A stretch of 64,000 nucleotides of DNA from Chinchilla lanigera. Lineage: Eukaryota; Chordata; Mammalia; Rodentia; Chinchillidae. Positions within the stretch are counted from its first letter, which is position 1. Each line of letters opens with the position of its first letter. The position numbers were made by a program, and so were the translations under genes. Below the pieces are notes generated by a model that saw only the letters and a program-made list of their open reading frames with translations, did no database searches and had not been told where the DNA came from. Positions 34,146-43,349 of the stretch are shown one piece after another. The DNA lies in NCBI RefSeq assembly GCF_000276665.1, contig NW_004955480.1, positions 8,657,771-8,721,770 on the forward strand, read 5' to 3'.

Positions 34146-34889
34146 TTGTTACTTTTTTTTTAAAAATCAAAAAGGAAACATCAAGTTTAATTCAAAGAAA
34201 AAACCACCACAAACTTTAAGAAAGATGGAGCGAATCAGCTCCTGAAAAACAGTTCAGTGCCTCAGTGAACATGTTTAGTGAAAGGTTAAGAAAAACAAAA
34301 AAGTTACTTAGCTTAAAATGCTGTGAGGTATTTGCACATCAGTTCATTTCAGGAGTGAATAAATCCCTGGCTATTTCTCAGTATCAACTTGTGCAGCCTT
34401 GTCCTCTGAATGTCTGGTGCACATTAAAGAGACAAATGTTGCCGCATAGGACAAATTCTCCATTTCAACCAACGCTTAGTGGAGGGGCAACTAGCACAAC
34501 ACCGTCTCCCAGGACAAAGAGCACCTGGATAATCCGTTTGGTTGATTTGTATATCTCTTCATACGTCTGTTCACCAATTTCTATAGTAGTTACACTTTCT
34601 TCTGTATGTCCCTATAACATGTTTAAACGCTGATCAGTAGTGTATAATCTGCCTCGAAGCTCTCAGTCATTCCTCATCTTCACATAGATTCACTCATCCA
34701 GGCTGAATCTGACAAGCGCCAGCAGCTCCTCTATAGTATTCTTGGTTTGTTGCTTGTCCAGGAACCACCCCAACTCTTTCAAACCCTGCGCCCTTTCCCG
34801 ATTCTCGCGAGAACAAGCAAAAGCCTGGGCTCTCTGGAAACCAGAGGCCTGAGGCACCGGAAGTAGAAAGAGCTGTTTTGCTATTTATG
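34146..34889 (-). pseudogene. LSM3: LSM3 processed pseudogene
   Basis: LSM3 is a subunit of the Lsm2-8 ring that binds the 3' end of U6 snRNA and of the cytoplasmic Lsm1-7 decay complex. On the minus strand the coding equivalent is 34773 to 34465: 102 codons plus stop, the normal LSM3 length, with no indel. Readable pieces include [20 protein letters not shown] and [18 protein letters not shown] at the C-terminus (Sm2 motif region) and IYVKMRND near the Sm1 motif. The start codon is TTG, and there are three in-frame stops (after FSLDE, after MRND, and after the NML of Sm1). It has no introns. A 3' UTR holds ATTAAA (plus-strand 34186-34191), and an A tract (plus-strand T run 34153-34161) follows. 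TCACCTAGTTT (34135-34145) and TCACTTAGTTT (34890-34900) form a probable target duplication. It is non-functional. Confidence 0.93.
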
Positions 34890-34902
34890 TCACTTAGTTT
34901 AA

Positions 34903-35040
34903 ACCATAACTATTGACTGTTCTCTCTGTGGCAAGTGTTTTCCAAGTTGCATATGTACCCTATCTAATTAATCCTTAAACAAAATCCTTGAGGTTGCATT
35001 TTTCTTCACATATGTAAAAGTTGAGACCCATGTGAATAAG
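34903..35040 (-). mobile_element. MIR, antisense
   Basis: 'ctctgtggcaagtgttttcc', 'attaatccttaaacaaaatcc' and 'tatgtaaaagttgagaccca' follow the reverse MIR order, directly downstream of the LSM3 retrocopy. Confidence 0.6.
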
Positions 35041-35079
35041 TTTATTTCCAAACTTTTATAACCCTAAGAGCATAAAAGA

Positions 35080-35235
35080 TATATTTCTACGTCCTTTATA
35101 GATATTGTTATTTAATCTTCATGACACCTTTTAAAAATAAGTACGTTATTGTCTTTCTGTTATAGATCAAGAAACTCTGTCCACCATGGTTAGTAAGTGG
35201 CTAAGCTGGGATTTGCGGTTACTCAGCTGTAACTC
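35080..35235 (-). mobile_element. MIR, antisense
   Basis: 'ttatttaatcttcatgacacc', 'gttatagatcaagaaactctg' and 'gttagtaagtggctaagctggg' followed by 'atttgcggtt' match reverse MIR to its far end. Confidence 0.65.
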
Positions 35236-35239
35236 TGAT

Positions 35240-35820
35240 TTCATGCTCTTAGCTGGACTGAAAGAAGACCAGCAGATTTGAGGATTGTTGCTCAAGTGAA
35301 GGTTTAAGGCAGAAAGTAGGAGATAAGTGACAAAGGATGAGGGGCGGGAATGCAAAGGAAAGGAAGGGGAATCAAGGATATAGAAACATTGGGAAAATAT
35401 CCAAAAAGGGAAATGCATTTATTTAAGAAAATAAAATAAAGAGAAGATAGATGAAAATGACAGAAATTCTCCATTATATGATCTTGATCTCAAAAATGTT
35501 GGAAATATCTGCAGAGAACAGAGTGGAGGGTGGATTGAGGTTTTTGAGAAGAGGCCATACAGCAAGTCCCCAAGGGAGGATGAGGATCAGCCAAAGAGTG
35601 TAAAAACATGCTGTGGCAGCAGTAACATCCCATCTTAACCTGGCTAGGGTTAACACAAATCTCAATTTTTTACATTGAGATTATACTGTAAGATATGGCT
35701 TGGAGATGATTCCTATCCCTAGACTCAGGGGTTAGGTCACTGGGAGGATTGGGGATTAAATCAGTCTGCAAAAGACAAAGTGATGTTCTAAGCTCAAAAA
35801 ATAAAAAAAAAAAAAAACAT
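35240..35820. other. Mostly unassigned
   Basis: No exon was recognised. 'gatatggcttggagatgattcc' at 35693-35715 resembles the 5' start of a sense MaLR LTR, but the rest is missing. An A-rich run lies at 35800-35818. Confidence 0.4.
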
Positions 35821-35821
35821 A

Positions 35822-36020
35822 TACACCACAAATTCTTTAAACAGATCTTGAGACAATAATACTAAGTGAAATACATCATACAAAGAAGGGTAAACATTGC
35901 ATGGTTTTTCTTACATGAGAAACTCAAAATATAAATAATTTAAAGGGGAAAATAAAGAAGAGATGGTAGGAAAGCAGGAGGTAGACTTTGTGGAGAGGGA
36001 GAAAAGATTTGGGGAGTTGA
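35822..36020 (+). mobile_element. L1 3' fragment, sense
   Basis: 'aatactaagtgaaatacatca' and 'tggtttttcttacatgagaa' correspond to the L1 ORF2-end/3' UTR region in sense orientation, followed by a purine-rich stretch as in L1 3' UTRs. Confidence 0.55.
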
Positions 36021-36024
36021 CGGA

Positions 36025-37380
36025 GGAGAAATGAAAATGACCAAGATGTCATATGTGCATGTGTACCAACAAGGAAAAAAATACATAGAAATCTCCCAAG
36101 CAGCAGGAAGAGCTCTGTTTTCAGAGACTTTGCCTTCAAATGGAGCAGACACTTTCATCGATAGCACAATGCAGTTTAGTGAAATCATCAGCGGATACAT
36201 GTGGTTGATCCTCAGTATTGTGGGTTCCATATCTATGAATTTGTTAACTTGCCAAAGTTTATTTGTAGCAGCAAAATCAATGTTTACAAAACTGTCACAT
36301 TTGTGAACATGTATAGAGCAGCAGAAACTTCAGTCACCTGGACACTGGTCCTAGCCAAGGCGGAATAAGTTGTTATTCTGTCTTCTTGCTTCAACTTTTA
36401 CACTATGAGCAAATGTCCTTTTCAAGCTGTTTACTGCTGTGCTTTTAAACATTTTTACTCTTTATATTTCTGTGGTTATTTCTTTGCTTAACATGGCCCT
36501 AAAACATGATGTTGGAGGGCTTCCTAGCATTCCTAATGCAGGAAAGGAAGAAAGCTGTGAAGTGTCTTACAGAGAAAATATATATGCTAGATAAATAAAT
36601 ATATATGCTGGGATTTGCTTCATTCTCACAGCTCCCTGCTGGCCAGGGGCTGGGTGCTAATGAATCAACAATATATATTGGGTCAGTGATCTTTAAACAT
36701 AAACACACATAAAACAAGGTCATGTATTGATTGGCTGACAAAAATACAAGCAGAGACTTGTGGGAACATACCCTTTCACCTAAAAGCAGTGTGTCCTTAT
36801 GTGCTAATTTAGCATTTATGGTGACCTTATAGAAAATAAGCTGTGAGACTGATGGGAATCAGCTGCAAATGTAATAATACAAGTTGCATTGGGAACGCAG
36901 TGAAAGAGAACGTGACCAATTCCTTTTGGGGAAATTAAGCATCATAAAGGAGGAGCATTTCTAATGTTTCAAAAAGCTTGTTAGAAGAACTACATCCAGT
37001 CTGGCCAAGGAAGTAGAAGGAAGAAGAGTGACATTCCATATCCGAACATTCCATCTTTAAATTAAGCTCTTTGTCACATGCAAAAATTTTAAAATTGTAG
37101 CACAAAGTTGCATGACATTGAAAACACGTGTTCCTACTCTGCTGTGTGGAGAGTGTTAGCATGTTGGGGAGCTGCTGAGAAGCTGCGGGGCCTCGAAAGT
37201 TTACTCCTCCCCTGCAGACAGCTCCACCCCCGGGGTAGGACTCTCAGCACTGTCTCAGGAAGCAGTGCTTTCAACTCCATTTCTCTTTAACCCTGTTTGA
37301 TCTGAATGTTTGAACTTCTACAAGGTTTGTCTGCGAGAAGGCATTCCTTGGTAAATTTCACTTATATGTACCAGGAAGCT
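36025..37380. other. Unassigned sequence
   Basis: No exon or named repeat. 36180-36420 has a phrase (ctcagtattgtgggttccat) reminiscent of Tigger ends, but no partner end was found. Confidence 0.4.
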
Positions 37381-37384
37381 ATGA

Positions 37385-37625
37385 TTTTATTAAGGAGAAA
37401 GGAATACCACCTAATTAATATTAATGGTAACATTTGTGCAGTGTTCGGCATTTTCCCAAACAATTTGCGTCTGAGCTACTATGGAGACAATATGACTCAA
37501 TATGGGCAGATGACAATCGGAAGTGTTAAATGACTTGCCCACTTTACACAGTTCAAAAGTATGCCGGATAAGACCTAACCACAGTCCTTTTGGCTTCAAA
37601 GTGCATATTATTCTTGACACGTCAG
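37385..37625 (-). mobile_element. MIR-like, antisense
   Basis: 'aaatgacttgcccactttacacag' with a preceding 'gcagatgacaatcgg' block and a following 'aagacctaaccacagtcc' fits a diverged reverse MIR. Confidence 0.45.
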
Positions 37626-37952
37626 TAATTTTCTAGGTGAGTTTTAGGCTGCTCCTGATTCGACATCCTGAGGTGTCTCACAATCTAGGAAGGCAGAGAC
37701 GACGATGGGTAGTATTCAGCCGCAGAGTCTCAGTGTTCTGTGCACATCACCCCAGTTTTATTTTTTTAAATCATTAATTCATAGAATTTCACATTTATAC
37801 ATTTCTTTATAATGACATGTATAAAATTCCATTTTAGGGAACAGTTTTCTCTACTTTTTGGAGTTCAGAACTCATAGACTCACAACACTGATGGAGAACT
37901 GACCTCAGCTAAAGAAAAAAAGATCACAGAATAGCATGACCTTTGTTGTTGT

Positions 37953-38106
37953 TTCTTTTCTCTCTCCCTCCCTCGCCCCTTTTCTTCCCTCCCTCCCTCC
38001 CTCCCTCCTTTCCTTCCTTCCTTCCTTCCTTCCTTCCCTCCCTCCTTCCTTCCTCTCTACCTTCTTTGTTTCCTGCCCTCCCCGCCTCCCTGCTTTCCTT
38101 CCTGAC
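37953..38106. repeat. Polypyrimidine (CCTT/CCCT)n tract
   Basis: About 150 bp of C/T, including six or more perfect CCTT and CCCT units. It abuts an ID-like SINE. Confidence 0.92.
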
Positions 38107-38195
38107 TTTTTTGGTGAGTGTGCTGGGGACTGACTGAACCTAGGGACTTGTACACACTCTGTACCAGCTCTAACACAGAGCTATATCCCAGCCCG
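38107..38195 (-). mobile_element. ID-like tRNA-Ala-derived SINE, old, antisense
   Basis: A T run, 'gtgctggggactgactgaacc', 'agggacttgtacacac' and 'cagagctatatcccagccc' are the reverse of a diverged ID-type SINE. It is older than the near-identical IDs elsewhere in the window. Confidence 0.65.
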
Positions 38196-38399
38196 GAGCT
38201 TTGTTTGGGAGGAGCTTTCTTGGTCATTTAGTCTCCATTTTTGATATTGTAGCTGTAAAAAAGCAAGACAAGGAGGAGGAAGTTAGTTCTCCAGACTGTG
38301 TTATGAAAAGAAACTTGGTGGTCCCAGTTCCCTCAAGAATGGGTCACCCTTGTTTTCCAGGGTAGCAGTGCAGGATAGAGGTGGGCCAAAGCTTAAGAT

Positions 38400-38525
38400 C
38401 CAGAAGCCCTGGGCTCCATTTCACTTTTGTTACTTTCTTTCCTGGGCAAATTACCTAAATTCACTGAGCCTCAGTTACTTCCTATACTAAAATGACAATG
38501 GAAATTCCTATTGTGGGACTTAAGG
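38400..38525 (+). mobile_element. MIR
   Basis: 'ctttcctgggcaaattacct', 'cactgagcctcagttacttc' and 'taaaatgacaatggaaattcc' are MIR core in sense orientation. Confidence 0.65.
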
Positions 38526-39209
38526 AAGGTCATTGAATAACACAGTTGTCATCCTCAGTGTGTCTGGAACCCTTTGAAAGAGAGCTGCAAGTATCACACA
38601 AATGGAGAGCAAGACCTCAATTTTATTACTTGGATGACTGAACTGCAAAAACATGTGGTGTGAATCTTTAACTACCTTGGTTCCTAAAATGTTCTCACTG
38701 AGCTCTATTTCCTTTGCCTGCCTAAGAACCATTTCTCTCTCAGGAAATGGGAGCGGGATCCCTTTTAAGCTTGATGAATGAAGAATCAGAGAGATCTGTG
38801 CCCATTAATGGAAGTGCAGACAGGAGGTATTGATAACTTCTGTCTTTCAGCACCATCTATAATGAGATCTTCCTTCCTTTGGGAGGAGAACATAGCATGA
38901 TTCCCCTTTAGGGATCTTTATGTGCGATGCTACATGAATAATCTTTGGTTGCTTTGTATATTCTGCCTGTAGAGATAAATACATACTGTTGGCAAAGGAA
39001 GACCATAAACTCTGACCCTTAGTCTGTTGTCCTTCCCTGTATGAAGAAGCTAATGTGTTTATTACAAGAGCTGGGCAGTTTTTAAAATGGTTTAGTACAT
39101 TTCCAACCACAGTCTGCTTTTTGTAGCATAAATCCTGGCAGCAAGATAACTTGTATTTGAAAAGTGCTTCCTTAACTCATTCATCAAATGTGACCTGGAA
39201 ATTCAGCAA

Positions 39210-39211
<2 letters not shown>

Positions 39212-39253
<42 letters not shown>
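39212..39253. repeat. (GT)n microsatellite
   Basis: 42 bp of uninterrupted GT dinucleotides. Confidence 0.98.
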
Positions 39254-39256
<3 letters not shown>

Positions 39257-39319
39257 GAGAAAGGCAGAGAACCTGCAGAGGAAACAGTACAGCCAGGTAA
39301 AATAGACACAGGAACACAC

Positions 39320-39450
39320 ACAAACAGTTGATTAAGCACTTGGTGTATACAGAGCACTATGCCCGGAACATTACAGACACTGTCTCAACTCTTCATAACT
39401 GTGTGGCGTGATGGGTATTGTCTTTGTTTTACGAATGAAGAAACATTCAA
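39320..39450 (-). mobile_element. MIR, antisense
   Basis: 'gagcactatgcccggaacat', 'tcataactgtgtggcgtgatgg' and 'tttacgaatgaagaaacattc' are reverse MIR landmarks. Confidence 0.55.
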
Positions 39451-39454
39451 AGTA

Positions 39455-40170
39455 AGGTTTTCAGTCAGGTCTTGTTTGTTTCAAAGCTATTCCCCTGTTC
39501 ATGATGGCTGCTATAAAAATCTCACCCTGCGTCTTTTTGGAGGGGTGAGTGTGGAAAGGGAACCACAGTTCTTTAGAATTAGCAGGAAAATAGCAGCAAC
39601 TGTTCCTGAGTAGCAAGCACAGTGGGGACCAGCAGAACTCAGCGTGCTCAGCGTGCCTTTAGGAGGAGCTGATCCTGCACGGCATGGCCGGGAAGCTGGT
39701 ACGCACTATCCAGTGATTCTGTCTCTTGGGTGAAGACATGCCAGTGTCCAACACCACAGGGCATGGCCAGGACAAGGGGAGCTGCAGTACCAGTGCCAGA
39801 CACAGCGGAGTGGACCGTTGTCTCTGTCCTCATGGTCTGCTCTCAGATAGGCCTCTCTCTGGTGTCAGTCCAATGTCACGCGCACCTTGAAGTGATTCGC
39901 TTTCAGACACATCTGTCCCTGTACAACGCAGACCTTTTGCTCCCCCTCCAAGCCCCTGTTCTTCCCCAGCAGTGACCACAGCCAGCTCTCCCAAGCCAGG
40001 CCCTCAGTCATGGGGAGCACGGCGAGGCAGACACCGAAGAGGTTTAAGCATGATCTGTGTCCAATTCAAGTCCTTCAAATATTCAGGGGCACTCTCCTCC
40101 CTGCAGGGCACAGTTCAAAATCCTCTGTTTTAAAATCAGAATTGAATAAGCCTTGCAAAGATAGTAACAT
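39455..40170. other. GC-richer unassigned stretch
   Basis: 39600-40040 is richer in G+C and has scattered CpGs, but no CpG island density. The open frame at 39730-39975 (81 codons) has no recognisable motif or splice context. Confidence 0.4.
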
Positions 40171-40184
40171 TTCCTCAACATATT

Positions 40185-40283
40185 ATTTGTTTTGTTTTGT
40201 TTTGTTTTCTGTACCAGGAACCGAGCTCACAACCTTGCGCTTCCTAGGCAGGCGCTGTGCCGCTGAGCTAAATCCCCAGCCCC
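40185..40283 (-). mobile_element. ID SINE, antisense, with target duplication
   Basis: A (TTTTG)n-type tail is followed by the reverse ID body ending CCCCAGCCCC. TCCTCAACATATT (40172-40184) and TCCTCAACATGTT (40284-40296) are the target duplication with one mismatch. The body contains the reversed A-box and B-box regions of the tRNA-like promoter. Confidence 0.9.
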
Positions 40284-40299
40284 TCCTCAACATGTTTTT

Positions 40300-41029
40300 A
40301 AATAGGAAGATTTTAAAAAGCTGTATTTATTAGTAAATGTGCGCAAGGCCTAATGTTTGCACTCCTTGTATGGAGTGGGTCCATTTATAATCCTGTCCTC
40401 AGCTCTGCATCTGTAAGAGTGGTCTGGGGGTGCATGTACTTGCAGCTATATTTCCAGCTATGAAAAGTAAAACCCAAATTATAGTCATAGCTCAGTCTAT
40501 CATGAACAAGGCCAAGCTGCATTCCATAGTCCCTTGGCTCCCCCAACAAGAATGGGATCAACCCCGTCCATCTTGCTGAATGGATTTTCTTTCACCCCCC
40601 GTGACAGTTGCTTCTTATCTTCCTGCCTTAAGACTGCTGGGCTGTAGACACAGGAAAACAGTTTTATCTGGAAGTAGGAGGAAGGTTTTCTCTGCCTAGC
40701 GCTAATTAAGGGCCTATGGGGAATGAATTCAATTGAAGGGGAAGGCATTGAGAAGAGATGATTTTCCCAGCTGTTTTGAGAGCCAGACCGGGCCCTGATA
40801 TCATGGACGGTGCTCTGCTTTACGTCTGGCCGCTCCACACACCCTCCTTCTGCTCATCGTCTCTTTCTGCAGCCTCTGAGTTATAATGGTAAACAATGAC
40901 CTCCGAGATTTTACGGAAACAAAAAAGTTCTTACTTTATTTTATAAGACATTGTGGTTCTGTATTTTTTTCTTATAATAGTCTCCTTCCTCTTGGGTTCA
41001 TATTGCTTCTTATCGAAAGTAGCTGGCAT
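40300..41029. other. Unassigned sequence
   Basis: No repeat or exon was recognised. The minus-strand open frame at 40500-40838 (112 codons) has no family signature. Confidence 0.4.
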
Positions 41030-41323
41030 GGTTTGATCCATCCATGCTCCTAGGATGCCCAAGACCTTTTTATAAAATAGTACTGTATCTGCATAAAACC
41101 TATGGACATCCTTCTATAATATTTTAATCACCTCTAGCTTACTTCTAGCACCTAATATAATATCAATGCTATGTAAATAGTTGTGACACTGTGTTGCTTA
41201 GGGAATAAAAAATACATCTGTATATGTTCAGTTCAAATCCTTTCAAAGAAATCTTTCTTTGATCTGTGGTTGGTTGAATCCACTGACACGGAATTGGTGG
41301 AAATAGAAGAGTCCAACTGTATT
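41030..41323 (-). mobile_element. MER2/Tigger-type DNA transposon, antisense
   Basis: 'tactgtatctgcataaaacctatggacatcc'-like sequence, 'ctatgtaaatagttgtgaca', 'ttgatctgtggttggttgaatcc' and the terminal 'gtccaactgta' match the reverse of a MER2-class Tigger non-autonomous element. The left terminal repeat is diverged. Confidence 0.65.
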
Positions 41324-41477
41324 ATCTTCAGCTCTAGATTTTTTTAGTTTTATTTTCAAAATTACTTGCTTTTTAAAAAAATTGTATTTTTATCTCATCC
41401 TCTTTTTTATTTATTTGGATATTGCAAACTAAGTTTACTTATTTTAAAGTTCTTTTCCTGGTTATACTTTTTGTGTC

Positions 41478-41620
41478 TTTTTGAGACAGGGTCTCTCTAT
41501 GCAGTTCAGGCTGGCCTTGAGCTCACTTTGTAGTCCAGGCTGGTCTCTAACTTGCAACAATCCTCCTGCCTCAGCCTCCGGAATGTTGGGATTACAGGCT
41601 TGTGCCACCCCACCTGGCTC
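41478..41620 (-). mobile_element. B1 SINE, antisense
   Basis: 'tttttgagacagggtctctc', 'caggctggccttgagctcac', 'agtccaggctggtctctaac', 'tcctcctgcctcagcctcc' and 'gggattacaggcttgtgcca' read as a 7SL-derived B1 in reverse. The repeated 'caggctgg' reflects the internal B1 duplication. The 63-codon open frame here is SINE-derived. Confidence 0.9.
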
Positions 41621-41916
41621 TCCTGGTTATCTTATTACTACTTATTTGTATATGAATTATCCTACTTATTGAATCTAATGGGCTTTTCTTTTAATTAATA
41701 ATTGCTATCTTTAGATGCTTTATAGTTTTAAAACTATGAGCTCATTATCAGTGGGAGTTGTCTTCCTTAGAAGACTTTTATAGATCAGAATTGGAGGAAC
41801 CCCTCGTGGTGTGCCTTCCTTTTTTCTCTTTACAAGCATACAAGATGAAATATACGTAAACACATTCAAATAAATTGGAGTGAAAGCCATACTCTATAAA
41901 TATAAATTAACATACC

Positions 41917-42074
41917 AGAGAGAAGAAGAAGAAAAAGAAGAAGAAGAAGAAGAAGAAGAAGAAGAAGAAGAAGAAGGAGAAGGAGAAGGAGAAGGAGAAG
42001 GAGAAGGAAGAGGAGAAGAAGGAGGGAAGAGGGAGGGGAAAAGGAGAGGGAGAGGAAGAAGAAGGAGAAGAGAG
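41917..42074. repeat. 158-nt uninterrupted polypurine tract
   Basis: Every base from 41917 to 42074 is A or G on the plus strand, passing from (GAA)n to (GGAGAA)n to GGA/GGGA-rich units. It generates charged open frames on plus (Glu/Arg/Gly-rich) and Leu/Ser/Phe-rich frames on minus, which are not genes. Confidence 0.97.
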
Positions 42075-42320
42075 TTCTTTTAAAGAGGCATAGGTGATAA
42101 CTGGCTTGAGGATTTTTGATGAGTTCATAAATGAAGAATTGCTGTATATTCCACCTATGAGACAATTTCCAGGGCATCTGAGAGGTGAATTTTTGTTACT
42201 ATAGTTTTGGACAGACATTTTTCAAGACCATTTGAAAAGACACCAAAGAATTATATGGACTTTGTAGAAGAACTGTAGTAAAGATAGGAATTGAGGTTTA
42301 TGAAAATATAGCCATTTACC

Positions 42321-42668
42321 ATGTCAGATGGATGGTTCTGTAGCAAAAAATGCCACCACCCCCCAAGCCATATACTTCAGTTTGCTAGTTGCCCAGGTAA
42401 CAGTTCTGGTTACATTTCTTGTTACTTTTGTTTCTTAGAAAAGGCTGGTCACTGTGATGCAAAGCTGGTCACTATGATGCATACTGTAAGAACCAGTCCC
42501 CAACTGACAAGCCATTCTGCCTCTGTACTTCCTGCTTGCTTGTCCCATACAAATTCTAGACCACGAGATCAGGGTCTGATATTCTGGGTATGATCCTGAT
42601 CAGTGCCCATCCATGTAAATAAATCTGCCTCTAAATCCTGGGTGTCATTTTGGTGTTTCTGCTTGCCA
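42321..42668 (+). mobile_element. Probable ERV solo LTR
   Basis: It starts TGTCAGATGG and ends TTGCCA. AATAAA (42619-42624) is followed about 45 bp later by the CA end, as in an LTR R-U5. An internal 21-bp near-tandem duplication of 'gctggtcactgtgatgca' lies at 42444-42483. No clear target duplication was seen, and the family was not recognised. Confidence 0.45.
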
Positions 42669-43059
42669 TAGCTGTTCTACTATGGACAAGACTTTCAGAA
42701 AATTGGAAACTGTGGAAATCTGATCGGGTTTCCTAGATTAGCTTTTAAACCTCTTCCATAGTCCAATGTGTGTGCCATACTGATTAATACTTCCTTTTCA
42801 TTAAGAGTTGACATCTAATTAATACAAGAAAACTCTAAAGATACACGGATAGCAACATGTCTGATCCTTATAGTATGTAAAATGTAAGAAGCATTAATTC
42901 ATAACCTTGCCATCAATATTGAAAATATATTGTACATGTTAATATTATGAAATATAAATAAATTATTCATATTGCACTTGCTTATAAATGTGTTTCCCAA
43001 ATTTTTCATGTTAGTCTCATTATTTCCCAGCTTGGGGATTTTGAAGGTCCTCAGTCCCT

Positions 43060-43345
43060 AGAGAGGATGTATACAGAGGTTTCGGACTCAAATGACCCAT
43101 GTTTGTACCTGGCTGCTCCTACTGAGCAATGTCTCTCAATGTGACCTGTTACTACAAACTCTGAGAACATCAATTTGAGATGAGCAAAATGGGAACAATA
43201 ACATCTGTCTAAAAAAGCCATTTTGAAAATCAATTTACATCGGCTAACTCCACTTGCTCATGCACTAATTGATTACAGAAGCATTTGCTAAGTGCTTCTA
43301 TGTGTGAGGTACCCTGCTAAGGTCTAGGAAATAGAAATGCTTCAT
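43060..43345. mobile_element. MIR remnants
   Basis: 'ctgctcctactgagcaatg' and 'gatgagcaaaatgggaacaataa' resemble sense MIR (43100-43205). 'gcatttgctaagtgcttctatgtgtgagg' at 43280-43310 resembles a reverse MIR/L2 piece. Confidence 0.4.
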
Positions 43346-43349
43346 TTGT

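Noticed and set aside
34146..34889. Functional LSM3 gene on the minus strand.
   Set aside because: Lost ATG and three in-frame stops, no introns, an A tract and a target duplication mark it as a dead retrocopy.
41866..42218. Long Leu/Ser/Phe-rich minus frames and a Glu/Gly/Arg-rich plus frame.
   Set aside because: They are translations of the pure purine tract.
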